A stretch of 64,000 bases of DNA from Sphingobacteriales bacterium (GTDB taxonomy: Bacteria > Bacteroidota > Bacteroidia > Chitinophagales > UBA2359): contig JADJTG010000013.1 of assembly GCA_016711285.1 (NCBI GenBank), positions 288,001-352,000 on the forward strand, given 5' to 3'. Of the stretch, positions 54,120 through 61,559 are shown in pieces; positions within the stretch are counted from its first letter, which is position 1; the number at the start of each line of letters is the position of its first letter. Under the pieces are notes generated by a model that was not told the origin of the DNA, ran no database searches, and was given only the letters and a program-made list of their open reading frames with translations. The position numbers and the translations under genes were made by a program.

Positions 54120-54527
54120 ATGTCAGCAGTTACCGACCCTATTGCCGATTATCTTACCCGAGTGCGCAATGCCATTATGGCAAATCACCGTATTGTAGAA
54201 ATTCCGGCTTCTAACCTTAAAAGAAGAATTACCGAAATTCTTTATGAACAAGGTTATATCTTGAAATACAAATTTGAAGGTACCGAAAATCATCAGGGGC
54301 TTATCAAAATAGCCCTTAAATACGACCCCGTTACCAAATTGCCGGCTATCCGCGAAATCAAACGCTACAGCCGCCCCGGCTTGCGCCAATATGCCAAATC
54401 TACCGAGATTCCGCGCGTTATCAACGGCTTGGGTATCGCTATTGTATCTACTTCGCAAGGCGTGATGACCGATAAAGAAGCTCGCGAACGCAAGGTGGGC
54501 GGCGAGGTGCTTTGTACGGTATATTAA
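54120..54527 (+). CDS. rpsH: Ribosomal protein S8
   Basis: 135 residues. Central-domain 16S-binding protein and, in E. coli, the repressor of the spc operon. Landmarks are DPIADYLTRVRNAIMANH, the KRYSRPGLRQYAKSTEIP segment and IVSTSQGVMTDKEARERKVG. Confidence 0.96.
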   Translation: MSAVTDPIADYLTRVRNAIMANHRIVEIPASNLKRRITEILYEQGYILKYKFEGTENHQGLIKIALKYDPVTKLPAIREIKRYSRPGLRQYAKSTEIPRVINGLGIAIVSTSQGVMTDKEARERKVGGEVLCTVY

Positions 54528-54580
54528 TTTTGATAAAAACGGTTTTTTTAAAAACAACAACTCAGTAAATAACTTTTTAT

Positions 54581-55138
54581 ATGTCACGTATCGGAAAATT
54601 ACCCATTACATTGCCGAACAATGTCAATGTAAGCGTAAATAACAATAATGTAGTTACCGTAAAAGGACCTAAAGGCGAATTAAAACAAGCCTTGAGCAAT
54701 GGAGTATCTGTGAAAGTGGAAGACGGTGTGCTTACCGTAGAACGCGGCAATGACCAACAACAAACCAGAGCATTGCACGGATTGTACAGAGCATTGCTCA
54801 ATAATATGATTGTGGGGGTATCCAACGGATATAAAGTAGAGTTGAACCTGGTAGGTGTGGGGTATCGTGCTACGAATACCGGTCAGTTGCTTGAACTTAC
54901 ACTTGGTTATTCGCACCCGATTATGTTTGTATTGCCTCGCGAAATAAAAGTAACGACTACCGCCGAAAAAGGTCAGGCTCCTGCTATTATTTTAGAAAGC
55001 AACGATAAACAACTGCTCGGACAAATTTGTGCAAAAATACGCGCATTTCGCAAACCTGAACCTTATAAAGGAAAAGGTATTCGCTTCAAAGATGAAGTAT
55101 TGCGCCGCAAAGCAGGTAAAACCGCATCTAAAAAATAA
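54581..55138 (+). CDS. rplF: Ribosomal protein L6
   Basis: 185 residues. Near the factor-binding site of the 50S subunit. Landmarks are MSRIGKLPITLPNNVNV, KVELNLVGVGYRA, and EPYKGKGIRFKDEVLRRKAG at the C-terminus. Confidence 0.97.
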   Translation: MSRIGKLPITLPNNVNVSVNNNNVVTVKGPKGELKQALSNGVSVKVEDGVLTVERGNDQQQTRALHGLYRALLNNMIVGVSNGYKVELNLVGVGYRATNTGQLLELTLGYSHPIMFVLPREIKVTTTAEKGQAPAIILESNDKQLLGQICAKIRAFRKPEPYKGKGIRFKDEVLRRKAGKTASKK

Positions 55139-55228
55139 TTTCATATATTACCATTTCCGATTTATTCAATTTTTCTTTTTATTGGAACGGTATTTCGGTT
55201 GGAATCGAAATAAAATATTATCATCAAC

Positions 55229-55582
55229 ATGGCAACTCTAACGAAAAAAGATAGAAGAAAAAAAATTCATTATAAAATCCGTAAAAAAATAAGCGGTACC
55301 TCACAACGCCCGCGCTTGTCGGTGTTCAGAAGCAATAGTGATATTTATGCACAGGTAATAGATGATACGGCAGGACGTACTATCGTTTGTGCTACCTCTA
55401 AGGATAAATCTATTAGCGAAGGCACTAAGTCGGAGCGCGCTAAAAAAGTGGGACAGATGATTGCCGAAAAAGCAAAAGCAGCTGGTATTGATACTATCGT
55501 ATTTGACCGTAGCGGTTATTTGTATCACGGTAGAGTTAAAGCTTTGGCAGAAGGTGCACGCGAAGGCGGATTGAATTTCTAA
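55229..55582 (+). CDS. rplR: Ribosomal protein L18
   Basis: 117 residues. Brings 5S rRNA into the 50S subunit. Landmarks are RKKISGTSQRPRLSVFRSN, VFDRSGYLYHGRVKALAEG and AREGGLNF at the end. A 90-base gap separates it from rplF. Confidence 0.96.
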   Translation: MATLTKKDRRKKIHYKIRKKISGTSQRPRLSVFRSNSDIYAQVIDDTAGRTIVCATSKDKSISEGTKSERAKKVGQMIAEKAKAAGIDTIVFDRSGYLYHGRVKALAEGAREGGLNF

Positions 55583-55623
55583 TTTTTATTTTATAAAATT
55601 GCTATAAAAACGAATTATATCTC

Positions 55624-56145
55624 GTGAAAGTAGAAGCACAAAAGGTAAAGCCTACCGATATAGAAAATTTACAAGACCGCGTGGTAGCGGTAAATCGTGT
55701 GGCGAAAGTAACGAAAGGCGGTAGAACTTTTAGTTTTGCAGCGATAGTGGTGGTGGGTGATGGCAACGGCTCCGTGGGACACGGCTTGGGCAAAGCACGC
55801 GAAGTAACTGATGCTATTACTAAAGGTAAAGATGCCGCTATTCGTAATATGATTAAAGTTCCTGTTATCAATGGCACTATTCCGCACCCGCAAAAAGGAA
55901 AATTCGGTGCAGGTAAAGTATTGTTGCGCCCCGCCGCTAAAGGAACTGGTGTTATCGCAGGTGGTGCGATGCGTGCCGTATTGGAAAGTGCCGGTATCCA
56001 CGATGTAATCGCAAAATCTATGGGATCTTCTAATCCGCATAATGTTATTAAAGCTACTTTAGATGCTTTAACTTTGTTGCGTAGCGCAAAATCGGTGGCT
56101 AAAGACCGCAATATTTCCTTGCAAAAGGTTTTTAATGGTCACTAA
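55624..56145 (+). CDS. rpsE: Ribosomal protein S5
   Basis: 173 residues, GTG start (VKVEAQKVKP). Accuracy and mRNA-unwinding protein of the 30S subunit. Landmarks are LQDRVVAVNRVAKVTKGGR, GDGNGSVGHGLGKAREV, and the KSMGSSNPHNVIKATLDAL C-terminal region. No ATG lies close enough upstream in frame to be preferred. Confidence 0.97.
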   Translation: MKVEAQKVKPTDIENLQDRVVAVNRVAKVTKGGRTFSFAAIVVVGDGNGSVGHGLGKAREVTDAITKGKDAAIRNMIKVPVINGTIPHPQKGKFGAGKVLLRPAAKGTGVIAGGAMRAVLESAGIHDVIAKSMGSSNPHNVIKATLDALTLLRSAKSVAKDRNISLQKVFNGH

Positions 56146-56302
56146 TTTAAAATAATATCTATTGTATTTTTTTGCTGCATTACAAAACTGAATACAAACA
56201 TTCATTGTATTGAATTTTTTTTCTTTATTTGCGTATTATAAGCAGTATCAGAGAAAGAGCAGCAGCTTATGTTTTTATAAAAAATTAGACTCGCAACCAA
56301 TA

Positions 56303-56482
56303 ATGGCACAATTAAAACTTACACAGGTTCGTAGTTCCATCAAACGTCCGCACACACAAGTAAGTGTGTTGAAAACTGTAGGATTGGGACGTATCGGAAA
56401 AACTGTTATCGTCGAAGATAGCCCTTCCATTCAAGGCGTTATCGCTAAAATAGGTCATCTTTTAAAAGTAGAAAAGATTTAA
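56303..56482 (+). CDS. rpmD: Ribosomal protein L30
   Basis: 59 residues from the ATG at 56303 (MAQLKLTQVRSSIKRP); the frame is open further upstream to 56210 but those residues do not belong to L30. TVGLGRIGKTVIVEDSPSIQ and GHLLKVEKI complete the family pattern. It follows a 157-base AT-rich gap after rpsE. Confidence 0.95.
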   Translation: MAQLKLTQVRSSIKRPHTQVSVLKTVGLGRIGKTVIVEDSPSIQGVIAKIGHLLKVEKI

Positions 56483-56489
56483 TTTTGAT

Positions 56490-56939
56490 ATGAAATTACA
56501 TACATTAAAACCCGCCAAAGGCTCTGTTCGTGATAATAAACGCAAAGGTAGAGGACAAGGCTCTACTTTGGGAAATACCTCCGGACGCGGACATAAAGGT
56601 GATAAAGCTCGTTCAGGTTCCAAAGAAAAAAAGGGATTTGAGGGCGGTCAGATGCCTTTGCAACGCCGTACTCCAAAGCGTGGATTCAATAGTTTGTTCC
56701 GCACCGAATATGTTGGCATAAATTTGGATAAGGTTCAAGAATTAGTAGACAAATACCAATTGCGTGAGTTTAGCTTCGATAAGTTACGCGAATTAAAGTT
56801 AGTTAAGCAAAGTGATAAAGTTAAAATTTTAGGAAGAGGCGAGTTGAAAGCTAAAGGTGTGCAGTTTAATGTACACGCTTATAGCGAAGCTGCTAAAACT
56901 GCTATTGAAAATAGCGGTGGTGCTGCTAATCTTCTTTAA
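56490..56939 (+). CDS. rplO: Ribosomal protein L15
   Basis: 149 residues. Late 50S assembly protein. The Gly/Arg-rich N-terminus (NKRKGRGQGSTLGNTSGRGH), FEGGQMPLQRRTPKRGF and the ending VHAYSEAAKTAIENSGG are diagnostic. Starts 8 bases after rpmD. Confidence 0.97.
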   Translation: MKLHTLKPAKGSVRDNKRKGRGQGSTLGNTSGRGHKGDKARSGSKEKKGFEGGQMPLQRRTPKRGFNSLFRTEYVGINLDKVQELVDKYQLREFSFDKLRELKLVKQSDKVKILGRGELKAKGVQFNVHAYSEAAKTAIENSGGAANLL

Positions 56940-56994
56940 AATTGAGATGTGTTTCCAAAGGCTTAATTTATTTTATAAATAATATTGTATCCTA

Positions 56995-57044
56995 TCGAAG
57001 TCCTTGTCATTGTTTTGGCAAGCAGGGGCTTCGGTTTTTTTCTT
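56995..57044 (+). terminator. Terminator-like hairpin between rplO and secY
   Basis: A 12-base stem with three G-U pairs (56995-57006 with 57023-57034) followed by TTTTTTTCTTTT. It lies inside the superoperon, so it may attenuate rather than end transcription into secY. Confidence 0.65.
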
Positions 57045-57078
57045 TTAATTTATATTCAAATTTGCACAGCACTTTTGT

Positions 57079-58428
57079 ATGACAGGATTTATTAATACCT
57101 TAAAAAATATTTGGAAAATTGATGAATTGCGCAACAAGATTATCTATACCTTGTTGCTTCTTCTCATTTATCGAATAGGTACCTATGTGGTATTGCCCGG
57201 TATCGACCCTAACCGTTTGGCTGATTTTAATGCCAACCAAAATGACGGCTTGTTGGGATTGATTAATATGTTTGTAGGAGGCTCGTTTTTGCGTGCTTCC
57301 GTGTTGGCTTTGGGCATTATGCCTTATATCTCGGCATCTATTGCTATGCAATTGCTCACCTTGGCAGTGCCTTATTTCCAAAAAATTCAGCGCGAAGGAG
57401 ATAGTGGACGTAAAAAAATTACCCAATGGACTCGCCTTTTGACTGTGGCAGTAGCTGCTTTTCAGGGCGTGGGTTATGTTACTTTCTTGAAATCTACGGT
57501 GGGTAATGCCGTTACTCTCAATAATACTTTCTTATTTACCCTTTCAACGATGGTAGTGCTCACCGCCGGTACGCTTTTTTGTATGTGGTTGGGTGAGAAA
57601 ATTACCGACAGAGGTATCGGCAACGGAACTTCTATAATTATTATGGTGGGCATCTTGGCACGTTTGCCTTTTGCTTTTATGGCAGAATTAGGTGCTAAAA
57701 CCGCTAAAGGAGGCGGTGGATTGGTGTTTTTCCTCTTGGAATTGGTGCTTTGGTTAGTAATTGTTACAGTGTGTATTTTGTTGGTGCAGGGTGTGCGCAA
57801 AATTCCGGTGGATTATGCCCGCCGTGTATTAGGTGTGCGCCAATCTACCAGTGGGGCACGTCAATATTTACCTTTGCGCGTAAATGCTTCCGGTGTAATG
57901 CCTATCATTTTTGCCCAAGCATTGATGTTTATTCCTACTTTTATTGGGCAATATTTCCCTAATAGTTCTTTGGGACAATCTTTGGCGAGTGGTCAGTTTT
58001 ATTTTTCGTGGTGGTATAATTTATTGCTCTTTTCATTAATTGTAATTTTTACTTACCTCTACACTGCCCTTATCATTAATCCGACCCAAATGGCGGAAGA
58101 TATGAAACGCAACAATGGTTTTATTCCCGGAATTAAACCCGGACAGCAAACTGCCGAATTTATAGATACTGTTTTGTCGCGTATTACTTTGCCCGGAGCG
58201 GTATTGTTGGGCTTTATTGCTATTTTTCCTACCGTTGCCAGAGCTATTGGTATCAATACTCAGTTTTCACAGTTTTTTGGTGGCAGTTCTATTCTGATTG
58301 CCGTAGCTGTAATGCTGGATTTGTTGCAACAAGTAGAAAGCTATTTGCTGATGCGCCATTATGATGGTTTGATGGAGGGCGGACAACGTATTCAAGGACG
58401 TAATGCTATGAGTAATGTAATGCCTTAG
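57079..58428 (+). CDS. secY: Protein translocase subunit SecY
   Basis: 449 residues with ten membrane spans. Channel of the Sec translocon with SecE and SecG. Landmarks are LLIYRIGTYVVLPGID near the start, LGIMPYISASIAMQLL, GNGTSIIIMVGILARLP and PGIKPGQQTAEFID. Last gene of the cluster; the alpha-operon genes that usually follow are absent and a strong terminator comes next. Confidence 0.97.
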   Translation: MTGFINTLKNIWKIDELRNKIIYTLLLLLIYRIGTYVVLPGIDPNRLADFNANQNDGLLGLINMFVGGSFLRASVLALGIMPYISASIAMQLLTLAVPYFQKIQREGDSGRKKITQWTRLLTVAVAAFQGVGYVTFLKSTVGNAVTLNNTFLFTLSTMVVLTAGTLFCMWLGEKITDRGIGNGTSIIIMVGILARLPFAFMAELGAKTAKGGGGLVFFLLELVLWLVIVTVCILLVQGVRKIPVDYARRVLGVRQSTSGARQYLPLRVNASGVMPIIFAQALMFIPTFIGQYFPNSSLGQSLASGQFYFSWWYNLLLFSLIVIFTYLYTALIINPTQMAEDMKRNNGFIPGIKPGQQTAEFIDTVLSRITLPGAVLLGFIAIFPTVARAIGINTQFSQFFGGSSILIAVAVMLDLLQQVESYLLMRHYDGLMEGGQRIQGRNAMSNVMP

Positions 58429-58460
58429 TGTAAAAGTTTTTTAATAAAAAATTTACCTAT

Positions 58461-58500
58461 AAAAAAACTGCTGTTTGGATAACCAAACAGCAGTTTTTTT
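58461..58500 (+). terminator. Bidirectional terminator after secY
   Basis: A perfect 18-base stem (58461-58478 with 58483-58500) on a 4-base loop, with A and T tracts at its base. It separates secY from the convergent response regulator gene. Confidence 0.9.
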
Positions 58501-58534
58501 ATATGAATCAGATTGTTTTATCCTTTTTTCTTCA

Positions 58535-59233
58535 TTAGTTGTCTTCGGACACAACCATTAATTTATAGCCTTTTCCATGAATATTTTTGATTTGGATATT
58601 CGCATCGTGGGAAAAATATTTGCGCAATTTGGTAATATATACGTCCATACTGCGTGCGGTGAAGTAATTGTCTTGTTTCCAGATGCTTTTTAATGCCAAA
58701 TCGCGCGGCATAATATCGTTGATGTAATCGCCGAGCATTTTGAGCAAAGCGGTTTCTTTGGTTGTGAGGCTGATGCTCGGCTGATTGGGAAAAGATAAAC
58801 TTTGTTGGTTTACATCAAACTGGTAATTGCCAATTTGGTACAATATTTTTTCGTTGCTGCTATGAAAACGTGAACGGCGCAAAATAGCCTCTATGCGCAG
58901 GTGCAACTCCTCCATACTGAAAGGTTTGGCCATATAATCATCGCCGCCGATACTCAAACCTTCTATACGGTCGTCTTTGGCGGAGCGTGCTGTGAGAAAA
59001 ATAATCGGTAGCTCACTGTCGTTTTCACGGATAAGTTTTGCCAACTCAAAACCGTCCATTTTCGGCATCATTACATCAAATATCGCTAAATGAAATAACT
59101 CCTGCTGATAACTGCGCCACGCCAAATCTCCGTTTTCGCAAAGTTTTACATCATAGCCTTTGATGGTTAAATATTCTTTCAGCAAAGCCCCCAAATTATG
59201 ATCGTCTTCTGCCAGTAATATTTTTATTTTCAT
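58535..59233 (-). CDS. OmpR-family response regulator, RprY-like
   Basis: 232 residues from the ATG at 59233 (MKIKILLAEDDHN); the frame is open to 59260. The receiver domain has the acidic pair EDD, the phosphorylated Asp in AIFDVMMPKMDG, the Thr in FLTARSAKDD and the Lys in MAKPFSMEEL. The C-terminal winged helix (LTTKETALLKMLGDY, then RSMDVYITKLRKYF) binds DNA. It follows its cognate sensor kinase gene after about 180 bases. It resembles RprY of Bacteroides; the targets are unknown. Confidence 0.93.
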   Translation of the reverse strand: MKIKILLAEDDHNLGALLKEYLTIKGYDVKLCENGDLAWRSYQQELFHLAIFDVMMPKMDGFELAKLIRENDSELPIIFLTARSAKDDRIEGLSIGGDDYMAKPFSMEELHLRIEAILRRSRFHSSNEKILYQIGNYQFDVNQQSLSFPNQPSISLTTKETALLKMLGDYINDIMPRDLALKSIWKQDNYFTARSMDVYITKLRKYFSHDANIQIKNIHGKGYKLMVVSEDN

Positions 59234-59412
59234 ATTGTTTTTATCGGTGTACACATTCATATATCTATTTTTAGATTTTTTTTGTGGTTTAGTTTACAAA
59301 GAGGATAATTTTTAAAATTTTGTTTTTTGTTATATTATCTGTTATATTTTGTTTTTTTGACAATAAACTTGCCACAATTTATATTTTATGCCGTTGTACA
59401 GTGTCGGCTATT

Positions 59413-61140
59413 TTATTTAAACGGAAAAGTTATCAAAAAATTACTTCCTTGTTTTACTTTGCTTTTTACTTGTATATCGCCCTGATGTGCCGTTATCATT
59501 TGTTTTACATAGCTTAATCCCAAGCCAAAGCCTTTTACATCGTGCAGATTGCCGTGCGGCTCGCGGTAAAAGGCTTCAAAAATCCGCTGTTGTACGTCTT
59601 TATTCATTCCTATTCCTTTGTCGCTCACCTCTATAGCAATGCCGGTGGGCGTATTGTATGTGGTTACGCTAATATCCAGCGCGGTGGGGCTGTATTTGAT
59701 GGCATTATCCAAAATATTGGAAAAAATATTGGATAAGTGCAAACGGTCGGCTTGAATAATGGAATGTTGTGCCTCAAATTGTGTGTGTAATACTCCGTTT
59801 CTTTGCTCTATCACCAGCATCAGCGGCTTTATGAGGGCGTTTAATACTTCGTGTACATCTACCGCTTCTATGTTTAGTTTTATTTCGCCGCGCTCCAAAC
59901 GCGCAAATTGTAATACCTTTTCTATTTGTGATGCCAAGCGGTTGTTTTCATCGTGAATGATGCCTAAATAACGATTGAGCATGGCAGGTTCTTTTTGAAA
60001 AGATTTATCCAAAGCCATATCCGTTGCCAAACGAATGGTGGCAACCGGTGTTTTTAGCTCGTGCGTCATATTGTTGATAAAATCTGTTTTTAGCTCCGAA
60101 ATCTTTTTTTGATAAAAAAGTGCGTACAGCGTATAAGCAAAACACGAAATCAATAAGCCGATGAACAGCAAAGCCAACAAAGGCAGGGCTAAATTGCTTT
60201 GTTGGAGGTATTGTTGCTCTTGATGAAAATAAACGTTTAAATGACTGGGGGGTTGGCTTAAATCCAAAGGGAAAAGATTAATCTGATATACTTTATTATC
60301 GCGCTGTTGTGGGTTAAATGCAGCACTTTGCTGTACGGTTTCGGTGTAGTTTTGGGCAATTTCCCATTCGGGTTTTATGCGAATACCCTGCGTTTTAAAT
60401 TCTGTTGTAATCAGCGAATCCATGTTGATGTTGTGGCATACTTTATCCCAAATGCTCCGCTGAGGATTTTCTATTAAATTTTGTAAAATATTACTCAAAT
60501 CGCCAAGTTCGCTGCCCAATGCCTGATCTAAGGAGTCGTGCGCATCAATCGGCATTTGTACATTTAAGTCTTGTAACTCAACCGGATTGTTGGGGCTGAT
60601 CAGTTGTGTTTTTTCGGGGTTGCATCGCCTTTCGTATGCGATAGAAATGGGATTTTTGTGGTAGCTCAAACGATTGAGCAGTTCGCGCACCTGCAATACC
60701 GAATTTACAGGCTGTTGATTGATGCTCGTGATAATATCTCCATTACGCAGCCGCGCCATTGCCGCCGGACTGTCGGCATATACTTCTTTTACATACACAC
60801 CATAAGCCCCTTTGAGGTCTAACTCCGGCGGAGCATCTTCTAAATCCGATAAACTTAAACCCAAAAATCGCTGCTTGCCGCTATTGGGAGCTTTTTCATC
60901 AAGTTTCTCCTCGTTGAAATCGGATAACTCCACTTCACTTTTCATAAAACCATACGCTTCGCGTGCTTCTAATTTTCGCGAAATGCTTTGTAAAGTGCCA
61001 TACACCGTTCTTTCAAAATGCTCCTGATTCAGTAAAGCTGCTTTATCTAACCAATACAATTGGATAGTCGCTAATCCGAGCATAGCAAAAGATGCTAAAA
61101 TGATGATGATGTAATATTTACGGCGACTATTGAGCGACAT
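59413..61140 (-). CDS. Sensor histidine kinase with extracytoplasmic PDZ domain
   Basis: 575 residues. Membrane spans at about 9-31 and 317-343 bracket an extracytoplasmic region of some 285 residues. Within it, residues about 92-171 form a PDZ-like module: FLGLSLSDL, GVYVKEVYADSPAAMARLRN, GDIITSINQQPVNS and a final SIAYERR strand. The cytoplasmic part is a standard kinase with His 360 in NNMTHELKTPVATIR, the N box NILDNAIKYSP, and glycine boxes DKGIGM and GFGLGLSY. It is paired with the RprY-like regulator downstream. The PDZ module could sense unfolded or C-terminal peptides, as in envelope-stress proteases; that is inference. It is an RprX-like kinase by context. Confidence 0.9.
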   Translation of the reverse strand: MSLNSRRKYYIIIILASFAMLGLATIQLYWLDKAALLNQEHFERTVYGTLQSISRKLEAREAYGFMKSEVELSDFNEEKLDEKAPNSGKQRFLGLSLSDLEDAPPELDLKGAYGVYVKEVYADSPAAMARLRNGDIITSINQQPVNSVLQVRELLNRLSYHKNPISIAYERRCNPEKTQLISPNNPVELQDLNVQMPIDAHDSLDQALGSELGDLSNILQNLIENPQRSIWDKVCHNINMDSLITTEFKTQGIRIKPEWEIAQNYTETVQQSAAFNPQQRDNKVYQINLFPLDLSQPPSHLNVYFHQEQQYLQQSNLALPLLALLFIGLLISCFAYTLYALFYQKKISELKTDFINNMTHELKTPVATIRLATDMALDKSFQKEPAMLNRYLGIIHDENNRLASQIEKVLQFARLERGEIKLNIEAVDVHEVLNALIKPLMLVIEQRNGVLHTQFEAQHSIIQADRLHLSNIFSNILDNAIKYSPTALDISVTTYNTPTGIAIEVSDKGIGMNKDVQQRIFEAFYREPHGNLHDVKGFGLGLSYVKQMITAHQGDIQVKSKVKQGSNFLITFPFK

Positions 61141-61275
61141 ATCAGTCAGAGTATAATATATAGAAGTCAGCAGTAAGTTATTAACGAGTGAATGATTTTA
61201 AAGGTTTAGTGTATTGCTTTAAAACGTACTAAAAAATATTAAAAAAATAAACTTTTACAATATAAACTGCTATTG

Positions 61276-61298
61276 TGCAAACTTGTGGCTTGTTTGCA
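61276..61298. repeat. 7-base perfect inverted repeat upstream of the sensor kinase gene
   Basis: TGCAAAC and GTTTGCA separated by 9 bases, between the SRP RNA gene and the kinase gene. Possible operator; no T-run, so not a terminator. Confidence 0.3.
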
Positions 61299-61349
61299 AA
61301 TAATATATTGTGCTGTAAAATATGGGGAATAAAAAAAGAGGAAAAATAA

Positions 61350-61447
61350 AAAATGGCAGAAACCTATATCACACCGCTCAACCATCTCTCCTTGCTGCCT
61401 TCCAGCCCTGGGGAATTGAAACAGGAGCTGGTCGTATAAGCTCTGCC
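61350..61447 (-). ncRNA. ffs: Bacterial small signal recognition particle RNA (4.5S-like)
   Basis: On the minus strand the sequence runs from a GGCAGA 5' end to a complementary TCTGCC 3' end (61442-61447 with 61355-61360), closing a long hairpin of about 93 bases. The apical part carries the SRP hallmark: CAGGGCTGGAAGGCAGCA, with the GGAA tetraloop and the symmetric loop whose 3' strand is AGCA, which binds Ffh. A U-rich run (TTTTTTATTTTT) follows at the 3' end, and an exact -7 promoter element precedes the 5' end. No protein frame fits better. The exact ends are estimates. Confidence 0.88.
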
Positions 61448-61451
61448 GCCG

Positions 61452-61483
61452 CAAAGATAGTATCTTTTTTTTCGTGCCTGCAA
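61452..61483 (-). promoter_or_regulatory. Promoter of the SRP RNA gene
   Basis: Minus-strand TATCTTTG (61452-61459) with TTG of a -33 element at 61481-61483, 21 bases apart. The start point would fall at about 61445-61447, the predicted 5' end of the RNA. Confidence 0.65.
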
Positions 61484-61559
61484 GTATTTTTGTAAAAAAA
61501 TTTGTCATCAACAAAAAAATATACATCTTGCAGTATTAAAAATACTCTTTTATTACACA

